Shown: positions 9,265-19,880, counted from the first letter of the stretch. The stretch: 64,000 nt of DNA from Sphingomonas sp. Leaf20 (GCF_001421535.1 NZ_LMKN01000008.1:264855-328854); one strand, 5' to 3'. The notes: generated by a model not told the origin, from the sequence alone. A program made the numbers and translations.

Positions 9265-9302
9265 GCGCCCTATATAGCCCGTTTTGGAAGCGCGGGGAGC
9301 CG

Positions 9303-9938
9303 GTGGCGGACGACGATCGACATGATGACGGGCGCAAGGCCCGGAAGGAGCGCCCAAGCCCGCGGTTTCACGGCCGCGTGGAAGGGACGGGGCGCGTCTG
9401 CATGTGGCCGGGCTGTGCCGAGCCGGGCGAATTCCGCGCGCCGCCGCTGGAGGGGCCCAGTGATGGCGGGCCGCCACAGTTCCGCTGGTTCTGCCTCGAG
9501 CATGTCCGTGCGTTCAATGCGGGCTATAATTATTTCGACGGGATGACCGCGGACGAGATCCATCATGCGCAGCGACCGATGGCGGGCTGGGAGCGTGAGA
9601 CGCGCGCGTTCGCGCATGGCGGCGGCGACACGCCGCCGAAATGGGCGGACTTCGCGGACCCGATCGACGCGATCGGCGCGCGCTTCGGCGAGCGGGTGGC
9701 GCAGGGTTTCGGGGGCGCGCGCAAGGATGGCCGCGTGCTGTCCGACGGCGAGCGGCGGTCGCTGCGCGTGCTGGGGCTCGGGACGGACACCGACCGGACG
9801 GCGTTGCGCAAACGCTACAGCGAGCTCGTGCGGCGCTATCATCCCGATCGCAACGGCGGCGACCGCGCGCATGAATCGGAGCTGCAGAAGGTCATCGCGG
9901 CGTATCAGCATCTGAAGGGGGCGGCGGCGTTCGCTTGA
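9303..9938 (+). CDS. J-domain (DnaJ-like) co-chaperone
   Basis: A C-terminal J domain (about 152-207) contains the HPD motif at 180-182 (RRYHPDRNGGD), the part that stimulates Hsp70 ATPase. The N-terminal 80 residues hold CMWPGC (33-38) and WFCLEHV (62-68), which could form a small metal site. The GTG at 9303 gives 211 residues. Genes of this type beside bolA and cobS/cobT are common in alphaproteobacteria. Confidence 0.88.
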   Translation: MADDDRHDDGRKARKERPSPRFHGRVEGTGRVCMWPGCAEPGEFRAPPLEGPSDGGPPQFRWFCLEHVRAFNAGYNYFDGMTADEIHHAQRPMAGWERETRAFAHGGGDTPPKWADFADPIDAIGARFGERVAQGFGGARKDGRVLSDGERRSLRVLGLGTDTDRTALRKRYSELVRRYHPDRNGGDRAHESELQKVIAAYQHLKGAAAFA

Positions 9939-9975
9939 TTTCGGCGACATGCCTCCGCTGGCCTGCCGCGCGGGG

Positions 9976-10560
9976 TCAGGGGAAACTGGCGCCCTGCGTC
10001 GCGCCGTGCCCGGTCTCGCGGTCATAGGCGATGTGATAGGCGTCGATTGCCGCCAGCGCCGCGCGGGCCGCACGATCCGCGGTCGCGCACGTCGCGCTGC
10101 GGATTGCCGCGAGCACGTCGCTCCGGCGGTCATAGGTATAGGCGACGTGCCCCGCCTCGTGCACCATGAGCGCCGCGAGATAACGGTCCCAGGCGGTGCG
10201 TTCGGCCGGGGTCAGGCGCGCCGTCGCCGCGAGACGCGGTAGCCGGACGGTGGCGGTGTAGCGGATCGTCGCCCTGCGGAGATCGCACCCGCCGCCGCGC
10301 GTGCGCGGCCAGCTCCAGCGCATGTCCCAGCTGCTGACCGCGTCGACGCGCGTGCCGTCATGCGCATCGGTCGGTCGCCTGGCATCGATCGACCGGCGGA
10401 CAGCCAGCGCATCGTCACCCTCGACGAGATAGGGCGCGATCGTGACGTTGGGGATCGATGCGAAAGCATCGCGCGCCGGCGTGGCCGATACCGGGCTGGT
10501 CAACAGCGCGCCCGCCACCAGCGACGCGACACGACGTACAGTGGCAGGCGATGCGATCAT
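9976..10560 (-). CDS. DUF922 family putative secreted zinc protease
   Basis: A 194-residue product from the ATG at 10560. It has an N-terminal signal-like segment (VASLVAGALLTSPVSATPA), a conserved SSWDMRWSWPRTRGGGCDLRRATI region, and a zincin motif HEAGHVAY with downstream residues fitting a DUF922 putative Zn-dependent peptidase. Activity is inferred. Its ATG overlaps the RHH gene's stop codon as ATGA. Confidence 0.8.
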   Translation of the reverse strand: MIASPATVRRVASLVAGALLTSPVSATPARDAFASIPNVTIAPYLVEGDDALAVRRSIDARRPTDAHDGTRVDAVSSWDMRWSWPRTRGGGCDLRRATIRYTATVRLPRLAATARLTPAERTAWDRYLAALMVHEAGHVAYTYDRRSDVLAAIRSATCATADRAARAALAAIDAYHIAYDRETGHGATQGASFP

Positions 10561-10820
10561 TGCGACGCGTCGCGATCCGGTCGATGATGCGCGAGCAGCC
10601 ACGTTCGCAGCGCGCTCGCGAGGTTGGGCGGATCGTCGCCCTTGATCCGGATCGCATCGATTTCCGCGACCAGCGCCGACAGCGGGAGCGCTGCCCCGCG
10701 CGCGGCGGTTTCGAGCGCCTGCCAGAAGATCGGCTCGAGGCTGATCGAGGTCTGGTGGCCCGCGATCGTGATCGACCGCTTCACGGGACCATGAAACCCG
10801 TCGCGCGGCGCGGCGATCAC
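10557..10820 (-). CDS. Ribbon-helix-helix domain protein
   Basis: The 87-residue protein contains KRSITIAGHQTSISLEPIFWQALE followed by LSALVAEIDAIR and NLASALRTWLL. This is the RHH_4 type found widely in alphaproteobacteria and could be a small DNA-binding regulator. The GTG at 10820 is 8 bases from the cobT stop and is the best start; it continues directly from the CobS/CobT operon. Confidence 0.8.
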   Translation of the reverse strand: MIAAPRDGFHGPVKRSITIAGHQTSISLEPIFWQALETAARGAALPLSALVAEIDAIRIKGDDPPNLASALRTWLLAHHRPDRDASQ

Positions 10821-10827
10821 GCCGGCC

Positions 10828-12651
10828 TCACTCGGTATCGAAAAGCGAGGCGAGCTGTTCGATGATCGTACCGCCGAGTTGCTCGACGTCCATGATCGTG
10901 ACCGCACGCGCATAATAGCGCGTCACGTCGTGGCCGATCCCGATCGCGACGAGCTCGACCGGCGACTTGGTCTCGATCCAGCCGATCACCTGACGCAAAT
11001 GGCGTTCGAGATACGAGCCCGAATTCACGCTGAGCGTCGAATCGTCGACCGGCGCGCCGTCGCTGATCACCATCAGGATGCGACGTTCCTCGGGCCGCGC
11101 GACGAGGCGGGCATGCGCCCACATCAGCGCCTCGCCGTCGATATTCTCCTTCAGCAACCCCTCGCGCATCATCAGCCCGAGCGAGTTGCGTGCGCGGCGC
11201 CACGGTTCGTCGGCGCGCTTGTAGACGATGTGGCGGATGTCGTTGAGCCGCCCGGGCTGCGGCGGACGTCCCGCGGCCAGCCACGTCTCGCGCGACTGGC
11301 CGCCCTTCCACGCACGCGTCGTGAAGCCGAGGATCTCGGTCTTCACGCCGCAGCGCTCGAGCGTGCGCGCGAGGATGTCCGCGCTGATCGCCGCGATCGA
11401 GATCGGGCGGCCGCGCATCGACCCCGAATTGTCGATCAGCAGCGTGACGACGGTGTCGCGGAAATCGGTCTCGCGCTCGGCCTTGTAGCTCAGCGACAGC
11501 GTCGGGTTGACGATCACGCGGGCGAGGCGCGCCGCGTCGAGGATGCCCTCCTCCTGGTCGAAGTCCCACGAGCGCGACTGCTGCGCCATCAGTCGGCGTT
11601 GCAGCCGGTTGGCGAGCTTCGACACCGCCGACTGGAGATGGACGAGCTGCTGGTCGAGATAGCCGCGCAGTCGCGCCAATTCCTCGGCATCGCATAGCTC
11701 GGTCGCGGCGATCACCTCGTCGAACTGCGTCGTCCATGGCTTGTAGTCGAACGCGGTGCCCATGTCGGCGAAGGGCCGGTTGGGGCGGACGGGCTGCATG
11801 CCCTCCTCGCCGTCATCGCCGGGCTCGCCGTCGATGTCGTCCATCGACTCGTCGCTTTGCTCCTGGCCGTCGCTTTCCTCGTTCTGCTGCTCGGACTGTT
11901 CGCCGCGCGCCTCGACTTCGCCCTGGCCGTCCTCGCCCTGGTCGTCGCCTTCGTCGCCCTCGTCCTGCTGCTGCTCGTCGGTGCCCTCGTCCTCGGAGCC
12001 GTCTTCGTCGCTGTCTTCGGGGACCTGCTGTCCCTCGACGAGCTCGAGCTCCTCGAGCATCTTGCGCGCAAGGCCCTGGAACGTCTTCTGGTCGTCGATC
12101 GCATAGGCGAGCGCGTCGAGATCGGTCTTCTGCTCGATCCAGTCGCGAACCAGTGCAAGGCCGGGGGCGGCGATCGCGGGCGATTCCTGCCCGGTCAGCC
12201 GCTCGCGCACCATCAGCCCGAGCGCGGTCGACAGCGGCACCTCGTCGCGGTTGCGCGCGCGCGTAATCGGGTCGGCGCGCAGCCGGACGTCGAGCGCCAT
12301 GGCGAGATTGTCGCTGATTCCGGCATAGCCGCGCGATCCCAGCGCTTCGACGCGTGCGGTCTCGACCGCATCGAACACCGCACGCGCGACCGCCTCGACC
12401 GGCGCGGCGCGATTATGCAGCGCGATGTCGTGATGCTTCAGCTGCAGCGCGAACCCGTCGGCGAACCCGCGCGCCTCCGCGACCTGCTCGGGCGGCAGCG
12501 CACGCGCGGGCATCGGCACCTTGATGTGCTTGCCCGATTGCGCCGGCGCGTCCGCGGTGAAGGCGAGCTCGACCTCGGGCTCCTCAGCGATCGCGCGCGC
12601 GGTGCCGGCGAGAACCGCCTTGAACCGGTCGAGAGGCGTTTCGTTCGCCAA
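10828..12651 (-). CDS. cobT: CobT-like vWA protein (cobaltochelatase subunit homologue)
   Basis: This 607-residue protein has an N-terminal CobT domain ([13 protein letters not shown]...), a long acidic low-complexity stretch rich in Asp/Glu/Gln (about 215-295), and a C-terminal von Willebrand A domain with the MIDAS sequence DNSGSMRG. CobT with CobS and CobN inserts cobalt in aerobic cobalamin synthesis. The TTG at 12651, 5 bases after cobS, is the best start because homologous sequence begins there and no good ATG is nearby. cobN is not in the window. Confidence 0.9.
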   Translation of the reverse strand: MANETPLDRFKAVLAGTARAIAEEPEVELAFTADAPAQSGKHIKVPMPARALPPEQVAEARGFADGFALQLKHHDIALHNRAAPVEAVARAVFDAVETARVEALGSRGYAGISDNLAMALDVRLRADPITRARNRDEVPLSTALGLMVRERLTGQESPAIAAPGLALVRDWIEQKTDLDALAYAIDDQKTFQGLARKMLEELELVEGQQVPEDSDEDGSEDEGTDEQQQDEGDEGDDQGEDGQGEVEARGEQSEQQNEESDGQEQSDESMDDIDGEPGDDGEEGMQPVRPNRPFADMGTAFDYKPWTTQFDEVIAATELCDAEELARLRGYLDQQLVHLQSAVSKLANRLQRRLMAQQSRSWDFDQEEGILDAARLARVIVNPTLSLSYKAERETDFRDTVVTLLIDNSGSMRGRPISIAAISADILARTLERCGVKTEILGFTTRAWKGGQSRETWLAAGRPPQPGRLNDIRHIVYKRADEPWRRARNSLGLMMREGLLKENIDGEALMWAHARLVARPEERRILMVISDGAPVDDSTLSVNSGSYLERHLRQVIGWIETKSPVELVAIGIGHDVTRYYARAVTIMDVEQLGGTIIEQLASLFDTE

Positions 12652-12655
12652 GGCC

Positions 12656-13660
12656 TCAGGCCTTCCCCACCACGCTCTCGGGCAGGTCCTTGCCGAACAC
12701 GCGCTGGTAATATTCCGCCACCAGCGGCCGCTCGGCCTCGTCGCACTTGTTGAGGAACGAGAGGCGGAACGCGAAGCCGACATCGCCGAAGATCAGCGCG
12801 TTCTGCGCCCAGGTGATGACGGTACGCGGGCTCATCACAGTCGAGATATCGCCGTTGACGAAGCCCTTGCGCGTCATGTCGGCGACGCGGACCATGTTCT
12901 CGACGACCTTCTTGCCGTCGGGCTTGTCATATTCACCCGACTTGGCGAGCACGATCTGCGCCTCGACCTTGGCGGGGAGATAGTTGAGCGTGACGACAAT
13001 GTTCCAGCGGTCCATCTGGCCCTGGTTGATCTGCTGCGTGCCGTGATACAGCCCGCTGGTGTCGCCGAGGCCGACCGTGTTGGCGGTCGCGAACAGGCGG
13101 AACCACGGGTTCGGGCGGATCACCCGGTTCTGATCGAGCAGCGTCAGCTTGCCCTCGGTCTCGAGCACGCGCTGGATCACGAACATCACGTCGGGACGTC
13201 CAGCGTCGTACTCGTCGAACACGAGCGCGGTCGGGGTCTGCAGCGCCCAGGGGAGCAGGCCTTCGCGGAACTCGGTGATCTGCTGGCCGTCCTTGAGGAC
13301 GATCGCGTCGCGGCCGATCAGGTCGATGCGGCTGATATGTGCGTCGAGATTGATGCGGATGCACGGCCATTTGAGACGTGCCGCGACCTGCTCGATATGC
13401 GTCGACTTGCCGGTGCCGTGATAGCCCTGGACCATCACGCGGCGGTTGTGCGCAAAGCCGGCGAGGACCGCGAGCGTGGTGTCCGCGTCGAAGACATAGG
13501 CGGGATCGAGATCGGGGACGCGTTCGTCGGCTTCGGAGAAGGCGGGCACCTCCATATCCGAATCGATGCCGAACATCTCGCGCACCTTCACCATGCGGTC
13601 GGGGGCGTCGAGGATCGTGGTTTCGCGGCTGTCGGGCTGGGTATTGGGAATATCGGTCAT
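12656..13660 (-). CDS. cobS: CobS-like AAA+ ATPase
   Basis: The 334-residue MoxR-type AAA+ protein has Walker [10 protein letters not shown], Walker B ALVFDEYD and the sensor segment [11 protein letters not shown]. CobS forms hexameric rings that with CobT power metal insertion by CobN. The neighbours cobT, an RHH protein, bolA and a J-domain gene form a cluster widespread in alphaproteobacteria. In bacteria without cobN the pair may be a general chaperone, which cannot be decided here. Confidence 0.92.
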   Translation of the reverse strand: MTDIPNTQPDSRETTILDAPDRMVKVREMFGIDSDMEVPAFSEADERVPDLDPAYVFDADTTLAVLAGFAHNRRVMVQGYHGTGKSTHIEQVAARLKWPCIRINLDAHISRIDLIGRDAIVLKDGQQITEFREGLLPWALQTPTALVFDEYDAGRPDVMFVIQRVLETEGKLTLLDQNRVIRPNPWFRLFATANTVGLGDTSGLYHGTQQINQGQMDRWNIVVTLNYLPAKVEAQIVLAKSGEYDKPDGKKVVENMVRVADMTRKGFVNGDISTVMSPRTVITWAQNALIFGDVGFAFRLSFLNKCDEAERPLVAEYYQRVFGKDLPESVVGKA

Positions 13661-13747
13661 ATTGGCCTCGTGTTCCCGGTAGCTCTAGGCCAAGCGCGGG
13701 GCGTTACTCAACCGCTGCGTATGCGATTGGCGGGAAGAGTGTGACGA

Positions 13748-13781
13748 ACCGCCGGGCAGGCGCGGAGTTCCGCCCGGCGGT
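13748..13781 (-). terminator. Hairpin after glutamate dehydrogenase
   Basis: A perfect 10-bp stem (ACCGCCGGGC / GCCCGGCGGT) lies 13 bases beyond the glutamate dehydrogenase stop codon. It has no U tract, but its position fits a terminator or 3' stabiliser. Confidence 0.6.
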
Positions 13782-13794
13782 GTCGCCTGTCCGC

Positions 13795-16700
13795 TTATCG
13801 CCCGAGCAGGACGCGCGCCTGACCGGCGATCTGCGCAAGCATCGCCGCATTCGGTACCGCGGCGTGACGCGCGCGGTCGATCACCGCCCTGAACTGCGTG
13901 ATGCGCGGGGCATTGGCGGCGAGCCACGCATCGACCGCGCCCTGCGGGTCCTTCGCGCCGCACCGGGCGAGGAATTCGAGGCGCAGCTGCTGGAAATCGC
14001 GGGCAAGCCCCGCGATCAGCAGGCGTTCCCACGGATCGCTCGGCGTGATCCGCGCGGCATTCGCCTGCGCCCAGTCGAGACCGAGCGCCTGGCCGAGATG
14101 CGTGAACGCGCGCGTCAGCACCGCCTCGTCGAGCGACAGCCGCTCACCCAGATCGGCAAGCCCGACCGCACCATCGAGCTCGAACAGCCGGACGACGGCC
14201 AATGCGAGATCATGCGGCGCGCCGGCAGCCTCGAGCTGCGCGGCGATCCGTCCGCTCTGCGCGCTGGCCTCCTCGAGCAGCAGCGCCTTGGTCTGCCCGT
14301 CGAGATGATGGATGCCCTTGCCGAGGCGGTCGAGCACCGTGCCCGGCATCGTTCCCGGCGCCGACACGCGGAGCAGGTCGGCGATCTGCGACCGGGTCGC
14401 GACCGCGACCTCGTCGAACAGCGCGATCCGCGCGGCCTCGGGCATCGATCGCCGTTCGATGTCCGTCCACAGCGCGGGCAGGTCGAACAACCGTTCGGCG
14501 ACCACGAACATCGCCGCGATGTCGCCCATCGCCGCGCCTTCCTCTTCGGCGAGCTCGAACGGGTGGAGCACGCCGAGGCGGTTGACGATGCGATTGGCCA
14601 GTTTCGTCGCGACGATCTCGCCGCGCAGCCGGTGCTCCTCGATCGCCTGCGCGAACGTGTCGCGCATCGCCTTGGGGAACGCTGCATGGAGATCGGGGAG
14701 CAATGCCGGATCGTCACCCAGACCGCTCTGCTCGATCGAATCCTGCAACGCGAGCTTGGCGGTCGCGAGCAGCACGGCGAGCTCGGGACGCGTCAGGCCG
14801 TGCCCGTCGAGCCCGCGACGCAGCAGGTCGTCGTTCGAGCCCAGCCCCTCGACCGCCCGATCAAGCCGGCCATCGGCCTCGAAGATCTCGATGACGCGGA
14901 CATAGCTCGGCATCGACGCGGGGCCACCGCCGCCGGTCGCAGCGACGCCACCCGCCGGGCCGACGCCGATCGCGGCACCACCCGCGCCCTCGGCGATCGA
15001 CAGCGCGAGCGTCTGGAGACGATTGTCCTCGAGCACGAGATGCGCGACGTCGTCGGTCATGCTCGCGAGCAGCGCGTTGCGCGTCTCGTAGTCGAGCCGG
15101 CCCTCGATCATCTCGCGGTTGAGCGCGATCTTGATGTTGACCTCGTTGTCCGAGCAGTCGACGCCAGCCGAATTGTCGATGAAGTCGGTGTTGATCCGCC
15201 CGCCGCGCTCGGCGAACGCGATGCGCGCGGCCTGCGTCACGCCGAGATTGGCGCCTTCGCCGATCGCGGTGACGCGCAGGTCCTCGGCATTGACGCGCAG
15301 ACGGTCGTTGGCGGGGTCGCCGACCTGGACGTTGTTCTCCGCCGCCGCCTTCACATAGGTGCCGATGCCGCCGAACCACAGCAGATCGGCAGGCGCCTTG
15401 AGGATCGCGGAGATCAGCGCGCCGGGTTCGATCTCGTCGAGCGTGATCCCGAGCACGGCCTGCGCCTGTTTCGACAGCTTGATGACCTTGGCGGTGCGCG
15501 CGTGGACGCCGCCGCCCTCCGAGATCAGCGCGGTGTCATAGTCCGCCCAGCTCGAGCGAGGGAGCGCGAACATCCGCGCGCGCTCGTCCCAGCTCGCCGC
15601 GGGATCGGGATCCGGGTCGATGAAGATGTGGCGATGGTCGAACGCGGCGACGATCTTGAGCGATTTCGACAGCAGCATGCCGTTGCCGAACACGTCGCCC
15701 GACATGTCGCCGCAGCCGACGACGGTGATCGGGTCGCTCTGCACGTCGATGCCGCGCTCGGCGAAGTGCCGCTGGACCGAGACCCAGGCGCCCTTGGCGG
15801 TGATCCCCATCGCCTTGTGGTCATAGCCGACCGACCCGCCGCTCGCGAACGCGTCGCCGAGCCAGAAATCGCGGTCGAGCGCGAGCGCGTTGGCGACGTC
15901 GCTGAACGTCGCGGTCCCCTTGTCCGCGGCAACCACGAAATAGGGATCCTCGCCATCGAGGATCGCGACGCCCGCCGGATGGACGACCTTGCCCTCGACG
16001 ATGTTGTCGGTGATCGACAGCAGGGTGCGGATGAAGATCCGGTAGCTCTCGGTGCCCTCGGCCAGCCACGCATCGCGGTTCGACGGGGCAGGGAGCTGTT
16101 TGGGATAGAAGCCGCCCTTCGCGCCGGTCGGCACGATGACCGCGTTCTTGACGCGCTGCGCCTTCATCAGCCCGAGGATCTCGGTGCGGAAATCGTCGCG
16201 CCGGTCGGACCAGCGAAGCCCGCCGCGCGCCACCGGGCCGGCGCGCAGATGGATGCCCTCGATCCGCGGGCTGTACACCCAGATCTCGCGCCACGGCACC
16301 GGCGCGGGGAGGCCGGGGATCAGGTGGCTGTCGAGCTTGAACGCGAGCGCCTCGGCGGCGGCAGGCGTGAAGGCGTTGGTGCGCAGCGTCGCGCCGACCA
16401 GGCTGTGATAGGCGCGCAGGATGCGATCGTCGTCGATCGCGGTGACCGCATCGAGCCCGGCCTCGATCGCGGCGTCGGCATCCGCCGGGTGGCCGTCGTT
16501 CGCGGGATCATGCGCGGCCGCAAAGCGTGCGATCAACGCGGTCGCGACCTTCGGTGCGCGGCGCAGCGCGTCGACCACGGTGGTCAGGCCGTAGGGCAGC
16601 CCCGCCTGGCGCAGATAGCGGAACCACGCGCGGAACAGCACGACCGCCTGCGGGCTCATGCCGACCTCGACGATCAGGCGGTTGAACGCGTCGTTCTCGG

Positions 16701-18477
16701 CCGCGCCCTCGAGTACCGCCGCGATGGCGCGCTCGAGCGTCGCCGCGTCGGTGTGCGAGGCGTCGTCATTCGCCTCGAGCACGAAGTCGTGGACGAACGG
16801 ATCGCTGTCCTCGCGCAGCCGCGTCGGCAACTCGCCGATCACGCGGAAGCCGAAATTCTCGAGCACCGGCACCGCATCGGACAGCTTGAGCGCACCGCCG
16901 AGACGGTAGATCTTGAGCTGGCGATCCTCGCCGGGCGCGCTCTCGATCAGGCGGACGCCGCGCGATCCCGGATTGTCGAGCGCCGCAAGCCGCTGGATAT
17001 CGGCGGCGGCATCGGCCGCGGTGCTGACGTTGCGGTAATTCTGCGGGAAGGCCGCGGCCCAGCGCAGCGCGAGGCGCGCGGCGCGCGGCGGCGGCAACGT
17101 CTCGACCAGGGCCGCCTCGACGTCGGACACCCAGCCGCGGACCATCCGCTGAAGCCGCAGCGCGAGCGGCGCGACATCAGGCATCCGGCCGTCGCCGCGC
17201 AGGTCGAGCGTATAGCGCAGCATCGCGACCTCGCCGTCCTCCAGCGCGATCGACCAGTTGAGGATGCTCGCATTGGCGGCCTCGGCGAGCATGTCGCCGA
17301 TCGCCACGCGGCGCCCGGTCGTGACGTCGTCACGCGGCAGCCAGACGAACCCGAACAGATGGCGGCCGAGCGCCGATTCGACCAGCACGAGCGCCGGGCG
17401 CGGGCGATCCGCGAGGCTCATCGCGGTCAGCGCGAGGTCCTCGAGCGCATCGGGGGGAAAGGCGACGACGAGGTCGTGCGGGAGCGCGGTCAACGCATGC
17501 GTCAGCGCCTTGCCGGCATGGCCGCGCGGATCGAACCCGAACTTCGCCTTCATCGCGGCAAGCCGCGTGCGGAGCACGGGCACGTCGCGCGGCATCGCCG
17601 CCAGCGCCGCGCTGGTCCACAACCCGCTATAGATCGACAGTCCGCCGATCCGGTCGCCTTCCATCACCGGCACGACGACGAGGTCGAGCGGCACCGCGCG
17701 GTGGACGGTCGAGATGAGGTTCGATTTCAGCAGCAGCGGCGCGAGGTTCCCCGCCTCGAACCACTCGATCGCGAGCATCCGCGACGCTTCGGCAAGGATC
17801 GGGACGGCATGCTGGTTGCGCGCAATGCCCAGCGCGGCGCCGGCGCTGCCGTCACGATGCCAGACCTGATGCCCCAGCAGCGTCAGATGGCCATCGAGGA
17901 ACCAGCGGAGCAAAGCCGCGCCCTCCGCATCGGGGCCGTCGCTGTGGAGCAGTGCGATGTCGGTCGCCATCGCGCCCTGCATCGCGCGCCAGTCCTTCAC
18001 CGCGGCGCGGACATCGGCGAGCACCGACGTCAGTTCCTCGATGAGCCCGCGACGATCGCGCGCGTCGGCACGTTCCATCTCGAGATAGATCATCGATTCG
18101 GCGTTACCCGAATCGCCGATCGACTGCAGGACGCCGTCGGGGCTGCGAACGGTGTGGACGACCGGGTGGATGATCCGGTCGATCGCGATGTCCTGCCCGG
18201 CGATCGCGGCGGCGATCGAATCGACGAGGAACGGCATGTCGTCGTTGACGATCGCCAGACGCATCCGCCGCCGCGTGTCGTCCGTGCTGATCGGCTCGAG
18301 CGCGATCACGGGCAGTCCGTCGCCGCGCTGGCGTGCGGTGGCGGCGACGAAGGCCGCGGCCTGTCCTGCCTCCGCCTTGCCGAAATCGTTGAGTTCGCCG
18401 GGCAATGCGCGCTCGGTCAATCGAGCGGACAGCGCCTCGGTCAGCGGGTCGATGAGGGTCGAAGAATGATCAGCCAT
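13795..18477 (-). CDS. NAD-specific glutamate dehydrogenase, large (about 170 kDa) type
   Basis: This 1560-residue protein is the very large NAD-GDH that deaminates glutamate to 2-oxoglutarate, usually for amino-acid catabolism. Visible parts are an N-terminal regulatory region, the catalytic core with GGLRWSDRRDDFRTEI and PTGAKGGFY, the nucleotide-binding VVGCGDMSGDVFGNGML, and SEGGGVHAR. A Gly/Ala-rich stretch near PAGGVAATGGGGPASM lies in the C-terminal part and looks like a flexible insertion. The start MADHSS at 18477 is preferred over an upstream in-frame ATG. Confidence 0.95.
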   Translation of the reverse strand: MADHSSTLIDPLTEALSARLTERALPGELNDFGKAEAGQAAAFVAATARQRGDGLPVIALEPISTDDTRRRMRLAIVNDDMPFLVDSIAAAIAGQDIAIDRIIHPVVHTVRSPDGVLQSIGDSGNAESMIYLEMERADARDRRGLIEELTSVLADVRAAVKDWRAMQGAMATDIALLHSDGPDAEGAALLRWFLDGHLTLLGHQVWHRDGSAGAALGIARNQHAVPILAEASRMLAIEWFEAGNLAPLLLKSNLISTVHRAVPLDLVVVPVMEGDRIGGLSIYSGLWTSAALAAMPRDVPVLRTRLAAMKAKFGFDPRGHAGKALTHALTALPHDLVVAFPPDALEDLALTAMSLADRPRPALVLVESALGRHLFGFVWLPRDDVTTGRRVAIGDMLAEAANASILNWSIALEDGEVAMLRYTLDLRGDGRMPDVAPLALRLQRMVRGWVSDVEAALVETLPPPRAARLALRWAAAFPQNYRNVSTAADAAADIQRLAALDNPGSRGVRLIESAPGEDRQLKIYRLGGALKLSDAVPVLENFGFRVIGELPTRLREDSDPFVHDFVLEANDDASHTDAATLERAIAAVLEGAAENDAFNRLIVEVGMSPQAVVLFRAWFRYLRQAGLPYGLTTVVDALRRAPKVATALIARFAAAHDPANDGHPADADAAIEAGLDAVTAIDDDRILRAYHSLVGATLRTNAFTPAAAEALAFKLDSHLIPGLPAPVPWREIWVYSPRIEGIHLRAGPVARGGLRWSDRRDDFRTEILGLMKAQRVKNAVIVPTGAKGGFYPKQLPAPSNRDAWLAEGTESYRIFIRTLLSITDNIVEGKVVHPAGVAILDGEDPYFVVAADKGTATFSDVANALALDRDFWLGDAFASGGSVGYDHKAMGITAKGAWVSVQRHFAERGIDVQSDPITVVGCGDMSGDVFGNGMLLSKSLKIVAAFDHRHIFIDPDPDPAASWDERARMFALPRSSWADYDTALISEGGGVHARTAKVIKLSKQAQAVLGITLDEIEPGALISAILKAPADLLWFGGIGTYVKAAAENNVQVGDPANDRLRVNAEDLRVTAIGEGANLGVTQAARIAFAERGGRINTDFIDNSAGVDCSDNEVNIKIALNREMIEGRLDYETRNALLASMTDDVAHLVLEDNRLQTLALSIAEGAGGAAIGVGPAGGVAATGGGGPASMPSYVRVIEIFEADGRLDRAVEGLGSNDDLLRRGLDGHGLTRPELAVLLATAKLALQDSIEQSGLGDDPALLPDLHAAFPKAMRDTFAQAIEEHRLRGEIVATKLANRIVNRLGVLHPFELAEEEGAAMGDIAAMFVVAERLFDLPALWTDIERRSMPEAARIALFDEVAVATRSQIADLLRVSAPGTMPGTVLDRLGKGIHHLDGQTKALLLEEASAQSGRIAAQLEAAGAPHDLALAVVRLFELDGAVGLADLGERLSLDEAVLTRAFTHLGQALGLDWAQANAARITPSDPWERLLIAGLARDFQQLRLEFLARCGAKDPQGAVDAWLAANAPRITQFRAVIDRARHAAVPNAAMLAQIAGQARVLLGR

Positions 18478-18615
18478 GCGCGAGCCTATGCGCTCGGCGT
18501 TGATCGACCTCAAGGCTTGTGGCGGCTGCGAAGATGCATGCTGCAGTGCGGGATGTGCAGGTCCGGACCTGGATCGCGGTGCCGCCGCGGGCGCGTAGCA
18601 TTGCCGCCTGACACC

Positions 18616-19668
18616 CTATCTGTCGATCGCCTCCAGCGCGCGTGTGATGAGCGGCTGGTCATCGGTGATCGCGCCGACGATGTCGAAACCGCCGCCCGGC
18701 GGGACGCGCGCGACGAGCAGCACGACGTCACCGGTCCGCACGCCGGCAGGTAGTGCTGCGCCGTCGATCGCGACATGCGCGAGCACGGCGCTGGCGCTGG
18801 CGTGCATCGGCGAGGCGGCGATGTCGGCGGATGACGGCGCCGACGGGGGCGGGGAGTCGAACTGAGCGCTCGGTCCGTCCGCCCAGATCGGGACGCCAGG
18901 CGACGTGGCATGCGCATGACCGACGGACGCGCCACCCTGGGTGCCACTTGAGATACCGCCAAGCCCCGGCATGTCTGGCGCCGTCATGGCGTAGGCTGCG
19001 AGGCCCGCATGGCTGCGCGGCGGCATCGCACGCACCGCGGCGTCGAGCTCGGCCGCCAGCGTCGCCTGCAGCCCCGCGTCGGCCAGCTCCTTCCAGTTGA
19101 TCACGCCGTAGAGGAAATCGATTCCCTCGTCGTTCGACGCGAACGGCATCAGGATGCCGCGGTACAGCGTGGTCCGGCCACGGCTGTTGACGAATTCGGC
19201 TTCGAATCCGACGGGTGCGCGATTCGCGATGATCTGCAGATAGTGATCGGTCAGTCGCGACAGCAGCGAGCGGCTGGGTACGTCGGCGATCGAATCGATC
19301 CGCCCGACGAGCCCGCATTCCTCGCGCAGCGCGGTCCCCAGGAACGCGATTCCGGGGTCGGTGATCGGCATCCCGCCGCGTTGCGGATCTGCGCCGTTCG
19401 TGGTCCTGAAATCCATCAGGACGCTGTGCGGGCCGAAATCGGCGATCGAGCCGGGATCGAGATCGGCGATCGTCGGATAGGGGCGTCCCTTCAGCAGCGA
19501 TACCCAGTGATTATACGCACGGACATGCATTCGCCGCTCGTCGCCGCCGAGATCGAACATGACGTCGTTGATCCCGGCATCGGCGGCATCGCCGGCGCCG
19601 GCGGTGGCTGCACTGCCCTCGGCCCGCATCGTGGCCTGGCCGTCATCAAGTTCGCGCGCACTCGTCAT
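18616..19668 (-). CDS. PAS_5-domain protein
   Basis: The N-terminal half (about 45-215 of 350) resembles the PAS_5 family: VRAYNHWVSLLKGRPYPTIADLDP, SVLMDF, FLGTALREECG, SRSLLSRLTDHYLQI, then FVNSRGRTTLYRGILMPF. The C-terminal part is Gly/Ala/Ser/Pro-rich and ends in a short conserved-looking segment with DVVLLVARVPPGG. No output domain is seen. MTSAREL at 19668 was chosen because GGGGAAG lies 9-10 bases upstream; another ATG at 19689 lacks one. It ends the ordinary chromosome before the tRNA gene. Confidence 0.8.
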   Translation of the reverse strand: MTSARELDDGQATMRAEGSAATAGAGDAADAGINDVMFDLGGDERRMHVRAYNHWVSLLKGRPYPTIADLDPGSIADFGPHSVLMDFRTTNGADPQRGGMPITDPGIAFLGTALREECGLVGRIDSIADVPSRSLLSRLTDHYLQIIANRAPVGFEAEFVNSRGRTTLYRGILMPFASNDEGIDFLYGVINWKELADAGLQATLAAELDAAVRAMPPRSHAGLAAYAMTAPDMPGLGGISSGTQGGASVGHAHATSPGVPIWADGPSAQFDSPPPSAPSSADIAASPMHASASAVLAHVAIDGAALPAGVRTGDVVLLVARVPPGGGFDIVGAITDDQPLITRALEAIDR

Positions 19669-19804
19669 GCCAAAACTTCCCCGTGTCATGGTACCATGCT
19701 GTGCACCGCGTTTGGTAAACGGAGCGTAAATCCGCGTTGGCGCTTGTCAGCGCCAATTTCCCCTGTTAAGCGCCGCCCCCTCGACCGGAGAGATCCATCG
19801 TCGG

Positions 19805-19880
19805 GCCGCTTTAGCTCAGCTGGTAGAGCATCGCATTCGTAATGCGGGGGTCACAGGTTCGAGTCCTGTAAGCGGCACCA
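19805..19880 (+). tRNA. tRNA-Thr (CGT)
   Basis: A complete 76-nt cloverleaf: acceptor GCCGCTT/AAGCGGC, D arm GCTC/GAGC, anticodon loop TTCGTAA with anticodon CGT (reads ACG, threonine), T arm ACAGG/CCTGT with TTCGAGT loop, and encoded CCA. Its 3' 45 bases are the left attachment site of the island that follows, so integration leaves the gene intact. Confidence 0.97.
19836..19880 (+). other. attL, 45-bp core in tRNA-Thr
   Basis: From the anticodon loop to CCA this segment is identical to 52394-52438. Cores running from the anticodon or T arm to the tRNA 3' end are typical of tyrosine integrases. A sequence almost equal to the last 13 bases recurs at 22405, 23055 and 24045. Confidence 0.93.

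Noticed and set aside
13378..18753. A very long plus-strand open frame opposite the glutamate dehydrogenase gene.
   Set aside because: It mirrors the codon pattern of the real minus-strand gene, is Arg/Asp/His-rich and has no motif.
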